DNA of 64,000 nucleotides from Carettochelys insculpta (lineage: Eukaryota > Chordata > Testudines > Carettochelyidae). Under the pieces are notes generated by a model that saw nothing but the letters and a program-made list of their open reading frames with translations, searched no databases and was not told where the DNA came from. The translations under genes and the position numbers were made by a program. The DNA lies in assembly GCF_033958435.1 (NCBI RefSeq), contig NC_134160.1:13007001-13071000 (forward strand), in the 5' to 3' direction. Below are positions 1 through 11,439 of the stretch, piece after piece (the first letter of the stretch is position 1; each line of letters starts with the position of its first letter).

Positions 1-944
1 CAGACATCCTTTGTAAAGTGATCCGGTGCCCCGTGTAAAGCTGGAGTTTGCTGATGGGAAGCTCTGGATGGCCCTGGCCTATCCTGCAAGGGCAGCTGTT
101 AGTCTCCAGCCAGGCAGGCAGGAGGGCTGCAAGGAAGAAGGTGGGCTGCAGCAGGCGACTGATTAAGACAGATGAGTCATGTTTCAATTATCTATCTGCA
201 GGTTAGCAGAGAAATAGATATTCAAAAGCAAACTGACCGCAAACCCCCTGAGCAAGAGACACGGAGCACTTTTCCAGTGCCACGCCAGGGGTTCATCAAG
301 CAGGTGGATGGGTCTGCATGCTTCTTCTCGACCTTTCCAGCTGTGAGATGGGCTGTTATTTTTAGACATGATTCAGCCAGTGAGCACCTGGGGTTTTCCA
401 TGTGCCCCTGTACATTAAACAGCCCTCTTCTACCAAGGAGCTCTCCAGATGATTTACTTGGTGTAGGTTCTTTAGCTCCTAGGAAAAATTCATCTTTGAA
501 ATGAGTTCCCATATTGCAACTACAGTGACGAGGGCAGGGATTATCAGCCCTTCACTCCAATGGCATGGCCTTGCAGCTGATTCCTTCTCTGTCTCCTGGG
601 ACAACTAGAGAGGTGAATAGGAGTACAGCCAGATCCAGGCAGCAATTCCAAACTAGCTGTTCACCTGAGCCCTGACATGGAGGAACTCGCTGTTGTGGGG
701 GCAGAATGTTTTTCTACCTGTGGTTCTAAGCATCAGTGTTTTGGGGCTGTATAGATGAATCTGGAGTCTGTTGTCACTGGCATGGTCCAAGTGAGACCCA
801 AATTATCTGCTTGAGGGCACCATGAAGCCAGAGCAGTCCCACTGAAGCCCAGCCCACCTGGGGTTTAAAGCAGCAATGCTGGCTGTGTGCATGGGAGTGA
901 AGTTTGTCCATGGTAAGGACCACGAAGCCCTAGGAAGCTTGGTG

Positions 945-1075
945 ATTTGTTATAACACTATCCTCCTATTACAGGTGGGGAAACTGAGGCACAGAGACAT
1001 TTGTGGCAAGGCTTGTCAAAGGACCCAGGGACCAAAAGAGCTCAGGGCAGTTAGGATGGTGTTGGGTGCCTGGCA
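945..1075 (-). repeat. MIR-like CORE-SINE fragment
   Basis: The segment around 970-1000 reads ggggaaactgaggcacagag, the antisense form of the MIR core. The match decays after about 1040. The element is old and truncated. Confidence 0.6.
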
Positions 1076-1574
1076 CTGATGAGAATCATCCCTTATTTAG
1101 GCACCTAAAGGGCATCTGAAGCCTTGGAAAAACTGGCCCTGAGCTCTCTGGAAATCTTGGCTTTCCCCACCCCATCCCTGATTTGCCTGAGGCAGACATG
1201 AGGCCTCACCCAGCTGGTGCTTTAAACACTAGGCTGGGCTTCCTTTGTTGGCAGTGATATTCCTAACTGTGCTCCCTTTTGTCTGACCTCATGGCTGGGC
1301 CCAGGATCAAACAAACAAACCAGCCTCGTTTGCAGAAGGGGCAGGGCTGCCTTTCTGTGCACTGTCTTTGGGAGGGTGAGTGGGGGGAAACTAGATGAGG
1401 CTCCTTGCTTCTCCTGGCAGTGTAATGCATTACAGCGGATGTGGTCTGCTGCAGCGAGGCTGGGGATTTTCCTGATGCGTTTGCAGCGTGAATTACACTG
1501 TTGGACACAGGAATCTGTAACATGGAAGTCAGGTCAACAGGTGCAGAGGACAGCTCTGCTCAGCCAAGACTCAA

Positions 1575-1591
1575 GTGTGTGTGTGTGTGTG
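1575..1591. repeat. (TG)n microsatellite
   Basis: An uninterrupted alternating TG tract of about 17 bases at the start of a degenerate TG-rich region. Confidence 0.85.
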
Positions 1592-2552
1592 AGATGTGCA
1601 TGCTTATGTGCCCACCAGTGTGTATTTTTGTGTCTCTGTACATCTATGTTCAAGCTTAAATTCCTCGAATTTCCCAGAGCTTGCTATGAGAGGTGCTGAG
1701 GCTCAGGGCTTCAGTCCCGCCAGTTTGAAAATACTTACAGGAGCTCTGCTCTGGGTGGCTCCAGCTGAATATAAGCTTCCTGTGTCTTGCCTTGGTGTGG
1801 GTCTGCCTGTGGTTCTTTGTGTGTGGCCACATTTCTATGTGTTTTTGGCTCTGTGTGTGTCTGTGAGTTTGTCCCTCACTGTCTGGCTAGTTGTGTATGC
1901 CCACGCGTCCCCATCTGTGTCTTTGCGTATGCATCTCTGTGTCTGATTGTGTTTGTCTGTGTACCTGTATCTGAGTTATATGTCATGTTTTAGGCCTTCA
2001 CCACAATCTGTGGCAATGAGTTTCCCAGGTGGATTTTGGACTGTCCAATGGCTGCCTAGTAAATGACTGCCTCTGTGTGGGCTTCGTGTACAAGGGTGAA
2101 GCTTCCTAGTGCTGGGTTGTCCCTTTTCGATGACACCTCGTGCATTAACATCCTGTGTGTGAGTGCCCAGAACCAAGCAGACCAGCCTCACGTTGCTCCT
2201 CCTGCAGGGGAGAGCTGTGCACACTGCTCAGGAGAAGAGGCTGTCTGTGGCCAATGGGATGCATTGGTCCTGCCACTTTAAGCTGTGCCAGGAGCAGTGT
2301 ACAGGGAGGTCAGCAGGCAGGTGCCCTGTGCTGCAAAATGCGCAGAACTGCTCCATCCCAGGGAGTCCAGTGGGATAACTCACATGTGTCAGGGAACTCG
2401 CATGTGTAAGTCTTTGCAGGACTGGGACCTGACTCTGTTTCTTGGCAACTGTCCCCACGTAGCAGTTCTGCCGATGAATCTCCCGATCACCCATCACAGG
2501 CTAGGAGACTCAGCAGATGGTGGAGGAAGTGGAATCCACTTGAACAACAAAA

Positions 2553-2634
2553 ACAACAAGTTCTGTGGCACCTTCTTGTTGCTTTTGAAGATACAGACTA
2601 ACTCAGCTACCTCTCTGCTACTTGATCAACTTTC
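2553..2634 (+). repeat. Foldback repeat copy, internally deleted
   Basis: It holds the box ttctgtggcacctt followed by gaagatacagactaactc, both shared with the fuller copy at 4545-4731. The hairpin centre present in the other copies is missing, so this is an internally deleted member of the same family. Confidence 0.7.
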
Positions 2635-2639
2635 ATTCA

Positions 2640-4540
2640 AAACATTCAATTTGGGGCTTAGCCTTGACCCTTCACACCTCCCATGCCAGGAGACCCCTCC
2701 TGGCAGATTTCCACAGAGCTCAGGGAATCAGGCCCCCATTCCCCAGTGCTTGGCATTCACCGCTGGGACCCAGCCTCCAAAGAGCCCCATGTCCAAGCTG
2801 CGCCGAAAATCTGTTGGAAGCAGCACTCTCTGATGCACTGTCATGAGAACAAATGGCTGTGGAGACTCCAGTTGGCTGAGTCCCCAGGTGTAAAGGCCAG
2901 TGTGAAGCTGTCTGCAAAAGATGTGCAGGTGCCGACCCATGCCCCAGGGTGCTGGCTTGTGGTTGGATTATTTCTAAATGCATATCAGAAGCAGGCTGCC
3001 TGAGGGCCCCCATTTGTAAATAACTCTCTGTACAGACCCACTCACTGCAAAAACACGATTGCTGCGTTCATCCAGCCTCACAAACGTCCTGCCTTACCCA
3101 CACTCATTCCCCCAGAACCCCCCCCACAGTCCCTGTTCCCCCACTCACTCCCTATTACACACACAGAGAACCTCCCAAACACAGGCAAGCATCCCTTCCG
3201 CTCATTTTTTTCACACTGTGCACAGAAGCCTAGCAGTCAGTTAAAAAATGCCCATAACAGACTCCCCCATCTCATGCCCCTCCCCACATCACACCACACA
3301 GAGCAAGGCACAGCCGCATTGTTACCTGGCAGCAAGTTTTTAGCTGTTTAATTAGGCCATTTTCCACCCCATTTATCATTACAGTCTTTGCTCCCTCAAC
3401 GAATCGCAGATTGCACTGACAGCCTCGTGTGAGCCCACCGCCCCCGAGCACTTGGAAAACCATTTTCCTCCATAAAAGGCACCAGGGAAGATGTCAGCCC
3501 ACAAGGACTCTTTCATCTCCCTTGGCATCAGTGCCCACAAACAAGCCAGTCTCCCCACTCCTTGCAGGCAGCTGCTTGGCCCTCCACAGGGCTGATTCAG
3601 TTCATGCCTTACTGCTGTTTGAATCTGAACTAGAGACTGGATGCAGTTTGCTTTCCCCTGCCTTGTTTTTTGAAGGAAAGGGAATTTGCTGGTGCATCGC
3701 TTTGATTTGTATTCACCCCTTCGCTTGCTCCTGGTTATCGCGGCTTCCTCGGATCTGCATCTAATGAATACGTCACAGCCATGCCAGGGTTTGTTTCATT
3801 TCAAGCCCTCTCTTGTCACAGTGTTGGCGTGTATACGATCCCTTATGCATCATCTTCCCTAGGCCTTTCCCAGCCCACCGTCTTCACCCTGTCTTTGAGC
3901 CAAAGGCAGATTTCTTCGCTAAGTATTATCAGAATGTATTTCTCCCACCCCACCCTGCACAGTTCTGCTCTGTGTTGGGCGTGAGAGGGTCAACAGAATG
4001 GGAGCTGGTGGTAATGCTGCATTGTCTAACAAAGCCTGACTGAAATTTCTGCATTCTTGGCACTTTGAAACTTCATGGCCCCATCTCAGAACTTTTATTG
4101 AAACCTCCTTCCCTGAGTGTTGCCAAACTGCTGAGCCCATGTGGGACTCAGTGACTTCCAAGGAGCCTATGTGCTGACCCTGTAAGCCTCCTCACTGTTC
4201 AGATCAGAGCTGGGGCTCCAACCAGAGACCTGGAGAGGATCAGCCTGCAGCTGCGTCAGTCCAGCTCTCCATCTCACTGAACCTCTGGCCTGCTGGACTG
4301 AAAATCCCCATTTTGTAAGGGGGGCACATTGCACATTAACATCAGAGCTTACCTGGGGCCTTGGGGATAGCCCAGATCTCCTCCAAGTTAGGCTCGAGTA
4401 ACCTGACCCAGGGAAGCTGGCACTAGATAAGATGCTGGGTAAGGCAAATTCCCTCCAGCTCCCTCCCTGCCCCCACCTGCTCTATGTGACTTTAGGCAGG
4501 TTCTAGTTTCCCCTCAGTCTGACCCAGGTAGCCGTAAACT
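2640..4540. other. Non-coding stretch, nothing recognised
   Basis: No splice-bounded coding frame, RNA gene or transposon end was recognised. A C-rich low-complexity patch lies at about 3090-3170. The 182-codon frame ending near 2833 has no recognisable domain and runs across the foldback repeat, so it is treated as chance. Confidence 0.5.
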
Positions 4541-4544
4541 GGTG

Positions 4545-4731
4545 AAAAGAACAAGAAGTCTGTGACACCTTCTCAATGAACAGTATTTTGGAGCACAAGT
4601 TTTTGTGCACAAAGACCCACTTTGGCAGAAAGCTTATGCTTCAGAATACCTGTTTGTCTATAGAGTGCCACAGAGTTCTTGTTTTTGAAGATACAGACTA
4701 ACTCGGCTACCCCTCTGATACTTGTAAACTG
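4545..4731 (+). repeat. Foldback repeat copy
   Basis: The left part (agtctgtgacacc near 4557) and the right part (gtctatagagtgccacagag near 4658-4677) are approximate inverted copies around a hairpin centre near 4620. It ends with gaagatacagactaactcgg, the same tail as at 2590-2625. Sequence of this kind is very common in turtle genomes; its transposon class is not clear to me. Confidence 0.7.
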
Positions 4732-5159
4732 GAGGGGGCAGGGCATATCCATTGCTGTGGGTAAATGCACCACTCGGCTGGGCCTCTATGGGCTGTGATA
4801 ACACAAGGAGTCAGCAGATCACAGATACTGGTGAGGTGTTTACCAGGGAGCACCAGGGAACACTGACGGATTGCTCTGATTGCAGCCCACACAGCCATGT
4901 GTATGTCCTCCCCATGGAAATGGGTCCCTCTAGGCCTTCCCACACCACTGGACAGATGGAGGGGACCCGTCACAAACCCCCATCCCTGCCAGGCAGCATA
5001 GACCTCCTAGGCAGGAGCAGAGGCTGCCTTTTGCCAACTGTCAGCAGCTCCAGGGCATGGGGGTTCCCACCCAGCCCGCCTGCCTGGGGCTGCACTAGGC
5101 CGGGCTGCCCGTTGGAAGGTTGGGGTTCCAGCGCAGAGCTGGCTGGCTCCTCCCCATCC

Positions 5160-6530
5160 CTGCAGTCCCGGGGGCCGCACCTCCGTCCCTCACCTCGCGG
5201 GGGCGGCACGTGGCGGCGGGCTGGGGCGGCGTGGCCCAGGCGCGGCGGGCGGCTCGCTCTCTCCTCCGGCTGCCTTTGCGCGCCTTCTCCAGCAGAAGGC
5301 ACCCTGCGCCTTTGTTATCGGCCGCCGCGCCTCCGCGCTGCCCCTTCCCTTCCTTTCCCTTCCCAGCCTGACGTCAGCCAGGGCTCGCTGAAGGCTTCAG
5401 TCCCGCTCCGGCTCTGGCTAGTGCCGCCGACTCCATGGCTTCGCTCGGCCACCTCCCCCCGCGCCCCTGAGCCCGGCGCTGCAGCCTGGGAGCGAGCTGG
5501 GGGCCGACGGGCTGTCCCGGGGGCTTGGTGCACCATGCACCACGCTCGGGCTCTGATCTTCGCGCTAACCGTGCAGCTCTGCTCCCTGGAAAGCGAAACG
5601 CCTGCAGGTCAGGATCCGGCCCCTGCCCCGCGCCCCGGCCTCTCGCGGGCGGAGCTGCGCTGCCGCTTTCCGCTCCCGCGCAACTTGCTTCGCTCCCCGT
5701 CCCCCTCCCCGGGGTTCTCGCCGGCGAGTAGCTGGTCCCGGGCGGGACCCAGGCGGCGGGACGGGGGACTGACGGGGCTGCCTGTGCGCTGAGCTGGGCT
5801 GGGCTGGCGGCGAGCGCGCGGTGCAGTCGGAGAAGTTTGCTGCGGCAGCCGGGGCGGCCACAACAGGAACCACCGCGCCAGGCTGCAGCTGGGGAACGCG
5901 GCGGGACTCAAGTTATCGGCGGGGTCACTTCCCCTCCGCAGCCCGGGGGCAGCTCTCGGAGCCCGGCTCCCCCCGGGCGAGCTGAGGAGCCCGGAGCGCG
6001 GCTCCCGCCGGTGTGTGCTGGGGGAGAGGATATTTGTGAGGAAACCGGACTCCGGGGCGGGCGGGCGGCTGCAGCTTTGCCCGCAGCCCGCCAGGGAACG
6101 GCCGGGGCCGGCCGGGCGACGCGCGGATCCATCCAGCTGCCAAGCGCTCCGCTGGGGACCGGCCCGCAGCCCTGTCCGTGCTCCAGTGCGTCCCGTCCCA
6201 GCCACGCGGCCCCCCGCCGGGCGCTCCCTTCCCGCTGCTCCTGTCCCGCCGACCCGCCGGAGTCTTCACTGCATCGGCCCCCGCCGCAGCCCCCGGAGTA
6301 CAGCTCCCCGCAGCCGGCTGCCGAGGCTGTCCGAGGCGGGGATGGCAGAAGTCTGCCGCGGGGATCCTCACGGAGGCCCAGCCCCTTCCCGGAGCGGGAC
6401 GCACCGGCGCAGGGCGGGGGCCCCGGGTACGGCTGGTGGCGTCGAAGTGCTGCGCGCTTCTCTTCAGTCCGGACCCGGGCTGCGCTCGCCTCACCCCCCC
6501 ACCCCCGGCGGTCGTTGAAGCTGTTTGGGG
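5160..6530. promoter_or_regulatory. CpG island, probable promoter
   Basis: GC content and CpG frequency rise abruptly here (runs such as gcggcgggctggggcggcg and ccgcagcccgccaggg) against a CpG-poor background either side. This is the usual signature of a vertebrate CpG-island promoter. It encloses a candidate signal-peptide exon at 5535-5607. No convincing TATA box was seen, which fits a dispersed-start promoter. The long open frames on both strands here are a by-product of high GC and few stop codons. Confidence 0.85.
5535..5607 (+). CDS. Candidate first coding exon, signal peptide (gene not identified)
   Basis: The ATG at 5535 sits in a good Kozak context (caccATGc, A at -3) inside the CpG island. 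The 24 codons read MHHARALIFALT, then VQLCSLE, then SETPA. The profile is a basic/polar N-terminus, a hydrophobic stretch (about residues 6-18) and a polar end, as in a secretory signal peptide. The frame then meets CAG|GTCAGG, a plausible splice donor at 5607/5608, leaving a phase-1 junction. This is the common arrangement for the first coding exon of a secreted or single-pass membrane protein. The frame stays open upstream and downstream to 5792, but that sequence is GC-rich and of low complexity, so I prefer a short exon. I do not recognise the protein. A short exon cannot be proved without transcripts. Confidence 0.5.
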
Positions 6531-6599
6531 CGCTGCCTTCCATGGCAGTTTCTCCGGTAACAGCTGCTGGCAAACCCCCGTGAGGCTGGGCTGCCGGCC

Positions 6600-7880
6600 A
6601 GGCGCAGCGGTGAAGGTGGGAGAGAGGGATACAGCGGGTCCCGCCCCAGAGCAGTTTCCTCTGGGGAGGAGAATCCCCCCGCATCTGGCCGTCATGGTTG
6701 CTTTGGCGCAGGAGAGCTGCACACCTCTCCCTCATCCCACCCCTGAGCCGCCTGGTTCCTGTCTGTGGCTGCAGGACAGTCGCTGGGCACCACAGACCCT
6801 GCTGGCTTCTGCCAAGGCAGAGATGAGGCGGATGGGAGCAGCCTGTCAGAGGCCAACCGCCGGCAGGATTATGTGGAATTGCTCTCAGGGCAGCCAGTGA
6901 TGAGGGGCGCTTAGATGGTGGCTGCTCTTTTTTCCCCACTGTAAGGGGGGAGAGTTACTCCCGCTGGAACACACAGCTGGGGAAGGCTGTTGAGGATGCC
7001 AGTGGTGTCCTCATCCTTGGCTGTCAGTCTAACCAGGCCAGGTTGGCACTAGAGGGGTGCATTCTGCAGGCAGGTTTATTTTAGGTTAGAGCAAGCAAAT
7101 GAGCCTCTGTTTTACCTCTGCTTCCCTGTTAGTTGCAAGCTGAGATTTGAGTCTGGGTCTTACAGTATTTCTGTTCATTCCGGGTCTCCTTTTACATTCC
7201 AGACGTTCCGGCACATTTAAGGGGCTGTAGCTGCACTTGCATAACAAACCTTCTTTCTGAGGCAGTTAATAAATGTGCTGTTAAAAAGAAGGAAGAGAGA
7301 TTCTGGGGGCTGAAGCTTCCTGGAAAAAGATTCAGCCCAGAGGCAGGTTCTTTAGAAGAGATGAGATCAATGTAAATAAGCGTGTGTATGTACCGTACAC
7401 ACGTAGGCATTGTATTTCATTGTCTCCTGATTTTGGATGCTTCTGTAACTCCTGAGGATTCTTGTATTTTCCATCTGAAATTTTGCTGTGCCATAGGTCA
7501 CACATCTGGCGGGCTGTGGTCAGCCTCTGACCTTACGTGTACATGCTTTTCCCCCATTAACGCTGGTACTGTGCCCTAGTGATTTTGTGTTAGTGTTGGG
7601 CTAGGGCTGGAAGAAGGAGCAATGCGAGGTGGGTTTCTGAACATACAGGAGCTCTTGCCTGTTGCAGACCCTTCCGGGAAAGGCAGCAGGTTTTTTGTTT
7701 GTTTTTCAACAGATAAGGAAATTAAGTACAAAAAACTCAGTGCCGCCCATATTCTGGCAAGTCATAGAGATTGGATGGAGAAGACCATTCAGCCCATACC
7801 TGGCCGATGCAGGTTGGCTTCCTATTGTGCACTACTTCTGTCTAGTTTTAAATGTCCCTAGATGGCAGCTCCCACCACTC
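6600..7880. other. Intron-like non-coding stretch
   Basis: Beyond the CpG island the sequence returns to ordinary CpG-poor composition. No transposon end, RNA gene or splice-bounded frame was recognised. Confidence 0.5.
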
Positions 7881-7888
7881 TTTTAGGA

Positions 7889-8201
7889 CAGTGTTTCTTA
7901 AGCTATATTCTGCAGCATTCTGGTGGGTCATGGACAACTCGCAGGTGTGCCATGAGCGTCTGACCCTTTCTTGATATCATACACAGAGGGTCTATATTTT
8001 CTGTCATTAAAATCAGATACAATGTTACTTCTTCATTGCTATGACACCTGATTAAATTACTTCAGTTTGGTTTTGCTGTATGTGTTGCTGTTTTTTTTTT
8101 GGTCTGCCAACAATTTTTTTGAAGAAAATTTTCATAGGTGTTCTGCATAAAAAATATTATTGTTTGGTATTCCGTGGTCTCAAAAGGTTTAAGAAAAGCT
8201 G
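7889..8201. mobile_element. Non-autonomous hAT-like DNA element
   Basis: The ends are inverted: cagtgtttcttaagc at the left, and a right end whose complement is cagcttttcttaaac. The subterminal text (ttctgcagcattctggtggg at the left; attccgtggtctcaaaagg at the right) fits a known type of old hAT-like element. The flanking octamers ttttagga and ttctacaa match at 5 of 8 positions, consistent with a decayed 8-bp target duplication. The 313-bp interior is AT-rich and has no transposase. Confidence 0.6.
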
Positions 8202-8214
8202 TTCTACAAGACCA

Positions 8215-9925
8215 TACCATAGTGTGGGAAGAGTTGGTATCAGGATGTTTTCCTCCTCTTATGTTTGAATTCTCCCCTTTCTTAATTCGTCCCAATACTC
8301 CTGCATTTACACCCTGTGAACTCCTGTGAATAAGTCCTCTTCTTGTGTTTACACCCTGCAGATATCTGTAGGTTTGTTAGAGCCTCTCTCCCAGTGCAAC
8401 CCACAGGTGGTACTACAGAGGGGACAAACTGACTCCATACTGTGTGGCCGCAATGCAGGGATGTGTGGAAGGTGGGTGACGTAGTACTCAACAGGTTAAA
8501 GAACGTGCAGCTGGGACTGAAATGCACACTATCGAGGGAAGTTGAGGCTGATGCTCTGTCTGCAGCCTGCATCATTGCACTAACGGTGGTGGAGTTGCTG
8601 GATGTGAACACACAGTTGGAGTCAAGTGATGGTTAAATGCTGCAGTAACACAAAGCTGTAGCTAGTTACTGTGGAAAACCTATGTGTGTTTATACAAGGA
8701 CAGCTTGAGTCTGTGTCCAAGTTTCAGCGGCATTTATTACTCTGAGTATTTTGGCGATTACCATCACTCCCCCTTTTCCTCTTTTCCCACAGCAAAACCA
8801 GGAAATAGAACATTACACAGGGCTGGTTTTTATCTGAAAAGAGGGTAAGGGGGAAAGCTTGCCAAATTTTGCTCCTTCTTGGAGCCAATGGACTCGAGTA
8901 TAAATGCAGCAGCTGATGGGATTTTAGCAGGGAGCAGGGCTCCAGCGAGGGAACAGCTCATGCTGCACTATTTGGATTGTATATGTGTTTGCACACAGCT
9001 TTGGGGCCTGGATTGGGATCTAGGATCAGGGTGGGATTTGGACTCGCCCTTTCTCCCTGGAGAATTTGAGGCGGGTAGGGGTAGGGCTTCCAGTGGAGGC
9101 TTGTCCCTATGGCACTTGTGTCCTTGCAGAGAGCTGGGCACTGATTTGTCAGCTTTGTCTCCCCTTTCTTTGGTGTGTATCTTCCTGGAGGCAAAGCCCA
9201 GGGAGGAGTGGCCTTGTGGGAGATCTGAGAGGGGTTCTAATGCCTCCCCCAAGCTTTGGAACAATAACTCTCTCCCAAAGGACTCTCTGCTGTTAAATTT
9301 TTATGTACAGTTTGCTTGCTGGTTTGTCTTTATTGAGCTCTAATTAGAAAGAGTTTTACCAAAGCAGCATATTTCCCCCCTGGAGCCACATTAGAATCAA
9401 GAAATGCTGCTATTTGCTAAATGTGTCACTGGGTCCTGCTGGTAGGAGAGCAGGAACTCAGCCTCTAAGGAAACTGACCTGCCCAGGAACTGGGAGTGGA
9501 GGAGGAATAAACAAATCAAGAGGATTGTGGGGGCAGGAGGGGAGGGGTGGGGGAATTTCACAACAGTTCACACATGGCTGCGACTTTCTTGGGAAACCTG
9601 TGTAGTGTGGAGCACTGCTTTGGCTTGAATATAAATATGGTGAGTGAGGTTCTCCAGCCGCTGTCAGAATGAAGGGTGCTATAATTAAATGGCCAGTAGA
9701 GACTTCATCTTCCCAACAGAGAGTTGACATGGTTTTCTGGACAACTCTGTTTTATGCTGACCATTTTTAAGGCAGTTACTCAACGGAGCACAGAATGCCA
9801 AAGGTCACACAGATAGGAGGAGCCGAGGCTGTAGTCTATGGCAATGGAAATATCTCTCCCCTACTCCGGTTCCCCGGCCAAGGATCAGAGCTCCATAAAA
9901 CATCTGAAGGTGGCTGGAGAAATTC
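8215..9925. other. Non-coding stretch
   Basis: No recognised repeat end. A 109-codon minus-strand frame (8282-8611) is discussed among the findings but has no recognisable domain. Confidence 0.45.
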
Positions 9926-10035
9926 CAGCATAGTAATTTGCTGCTCCTGGATTGTAATTGAAATCTAACTCTTAATTAGTGAGCAATCACAGTTTTTTAG
10001 TGCCCCTGAAGGCAATCTGTAGGCACTGGGGGGCC

Positions 10036-10120
10036 TGATCCAAAGCCCATGGAAATGAAAGGAACGACTCCCATTGACTCTCAGTGGTGGGCTCCGTGTC
10101 TGGTCCTGATGCTAAAGTTG
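10036..10120. repeat. Short self-complementary repeat
   Basis: Left text cctgatccaaagcccatgg is roughly answered by the inverted text gggctccgtgtctgg to its right, with actcccattgactc between. This matches the general shape of short palindromic repeats known from reptile genomes. Class unknown. Confidence 0.45.
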
Positions 10121-10157
10121 GTAGTTTTCCTTTCGGGGTGATAGACTGTCACTTTGG

Positions 10158-10218
10158 CCAGATTCTTAAAGGTGCCTAAGTCCCAGCAAGAGTATCTAAA
10201 TACCTTTGAGAATGTGGG
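10158..10218. repeat. Short self-complementary 'aggtgcctaa' repeat
   Basis: It reads cttaaaggtgcctaagtccc and then gtatctaaatacctttgaga. The two halves are inverted versions of one another around a short centre. The copy at 10450-10515 has the same design. Confidence 0.45.
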
Positions 10219-10325
10219 GCTTTAACCACTTTGTGCCTCCGTTTCTCCCATCTTTAAGTCTGGGGACCTATACTGTGGGTGCTGTGAGCTCAGTTAAATT
10301 ATGTTTGCAAAGTGTTTGGAAGGGA
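10205..10325 (+). repeat. MIR-like fragment, 3' part
   Basis: It contains gtgcctccgtttctcccat, followed by a decayed version of the MIR 3' half with a tgcaaagtgtttgga ending. Sense orientation. Confidence 0.5.
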
Positions 10326-10384
10326 GTGGATGGGGCTATAGAGGAGCAAGAGGCTGCACGTTCTTGCTACGTACCTGGCTGAGG

Positions 10385-10615
10385 CAGGTTTCAATCATTA
10401 CCCACTTTTTACAGATGAGGAAGCTGGGAAGGAGTGGCCTGGATGTACAAAGGAATTTTGGCACCTAGAACCTATGGATTCCAATGGGAGTTAGGTGCAT
10501 AAATACCTTTTGGAGGCTGAAGTGACTTACCCAATGTCTCCCACTGTGAGTTGGTGATAGGGTTGGGAATGGGACCCAGGTATCCTGGTCTGCAACTGTT
10601 GGATCTCTCTGCCTT
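10385..10615 (-). repeat. MIR-like fragment interrupted by a palindromic repeat
   Basis: The left piece has tttttacagatgaggaagct. The right piece, from about 10518, has aagtgacttacccaatg and gacccaggtatcctgg. Both are antisense MIR core. The gap between them (about 10450-10515) is the self-complementary repeat, suggesting insertion into the SINE. Confidence 0.55.
10450..10515. repeat. Short self-complementary 'ggcaccta' repeat inside a MIR
   Basis: It reads ttttggcacctagaac and then gggagttaggtgcataaata, giving partly inverted halves. It lies between two pieces of one MIR fragment. Confidence 0.45.
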
Positions 10616-10619
10616 ACAC

Positions 10620-11210
10620 AGCATACCTGGCACACAGTCTTTGCCTTTAAATACAAACAAGCTGCATGTGGTCTACACACTGGTTAGTAGGTTTCAGTGG
10701 TGGACACTGGCCATGAAACAGTTGCCTCTAACCTGGAGAGCCTTTCCCTGTGCAGCGCCTCTTCCTCCTGTTTCAGCGCTGCAGCTTGTGTATGCAGATT
10801 TATTTTGCCATATTACTAAACTCCGATAATCACATCTATAATCCACCGTAGCCTGTAATGGGCTCATAAAGGGATAATAATGGGGGATTTGTATCCCCAG
10901 CATTGTTCACAGCGACATCAGCACAACACAGGAGATGGAAAAGGGATTTCATTCGGAACTCTTTGGGGAGTGTAAGGTGTGTGTATTAACATGTCCAGAG
11001 AATCTGGTCAGAGCAGGCGGGGGGCAGATCAGCGTGTGGCCAGAGACAGGAAGTGCATCGGAATTGGGTTTGGTAGAACGCTGTGTGAAGAGACAGCCTT
11101 GTTTCGATCGTGAGGTGAGCCTAGATCTTTCTCAAGGAGAAGGAGATGAAGGCAAGAAATACAGAGCTCCAGTTTAGCTGCTAGGACTGGCAGGGGCTTT
11201 TCGTGGCTGC
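10620..11210. other. Non-coding stretch
   Basis: Nothing recognised. Confidence 0.4.
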
Positions 11211-11212
11211 TG

Positions 11213-11280
11213 TGTGCCTGAGTGAGTCACTTCCACGCTACGTGCCTCAGTTTTCCAAGCTGTGAAGTTGAATGACTGGC
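11213..11280 (+). repeat. MIR-like fragment
   Basis: It contains gagtgagtcacttcc and gtgcctcagttttccaagct, the sense MIR core. Downstream, 11370-11435 (gtgtaaatcgagaggaatg and gcagaatctggcc) resembles another short reptile interspersed repeat. Confidence 0.5.
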
Positions 11281-11439
11281 ACTTGCTGGCCTCCGCAAAA
11301 TGTTTTTGAGAGTGACAGATGCCAAGCTGCCATTCAGGCACAGGGGGGCCCATTCGGATCTTGGTTAAACTGGTGTAAATCGAGAGGAATGTCACTGATG
11401 TTAGAGGAGTTACGCTGGGAGAGCAGAATCTGGCCTGTA

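Larger units (their letters stand above)
1..2540. other. Non-coding stretch, TG-rich
   Basis: No supported gene. It holds one MIR-like fragment near 945-1075 (listed separately), a short TG run at 1575-1591 and a broad degenerate TG-rich zone from about 1590 to 1990. The open frames here, for instance those rich in Cys and Val around 1600-1990, follow from the TG-rich composition and show no domain. Confidence 0.6.

Noticed and set aside
2285..2833. 182-codon + frame
   Set aside because: It crosses a foldback-repeat copy and has no domain or splice context.
4752..5792. Long + frame of 346 codons across the CpG island
   Set aside because: GC-rich composition removes stop codons. The upstream part is repetitive in Pro, Gly and Arg with no domain. 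Only the short segment from the ATG at 5535 to the donor at 5607 looks gene-like.
5908..6939. Minus-strand frames of up to 343 codons in the CpG island
   Set aside because: They are shadows of high GC on the opposite strand, low in complexity, and have no recognisable domain.
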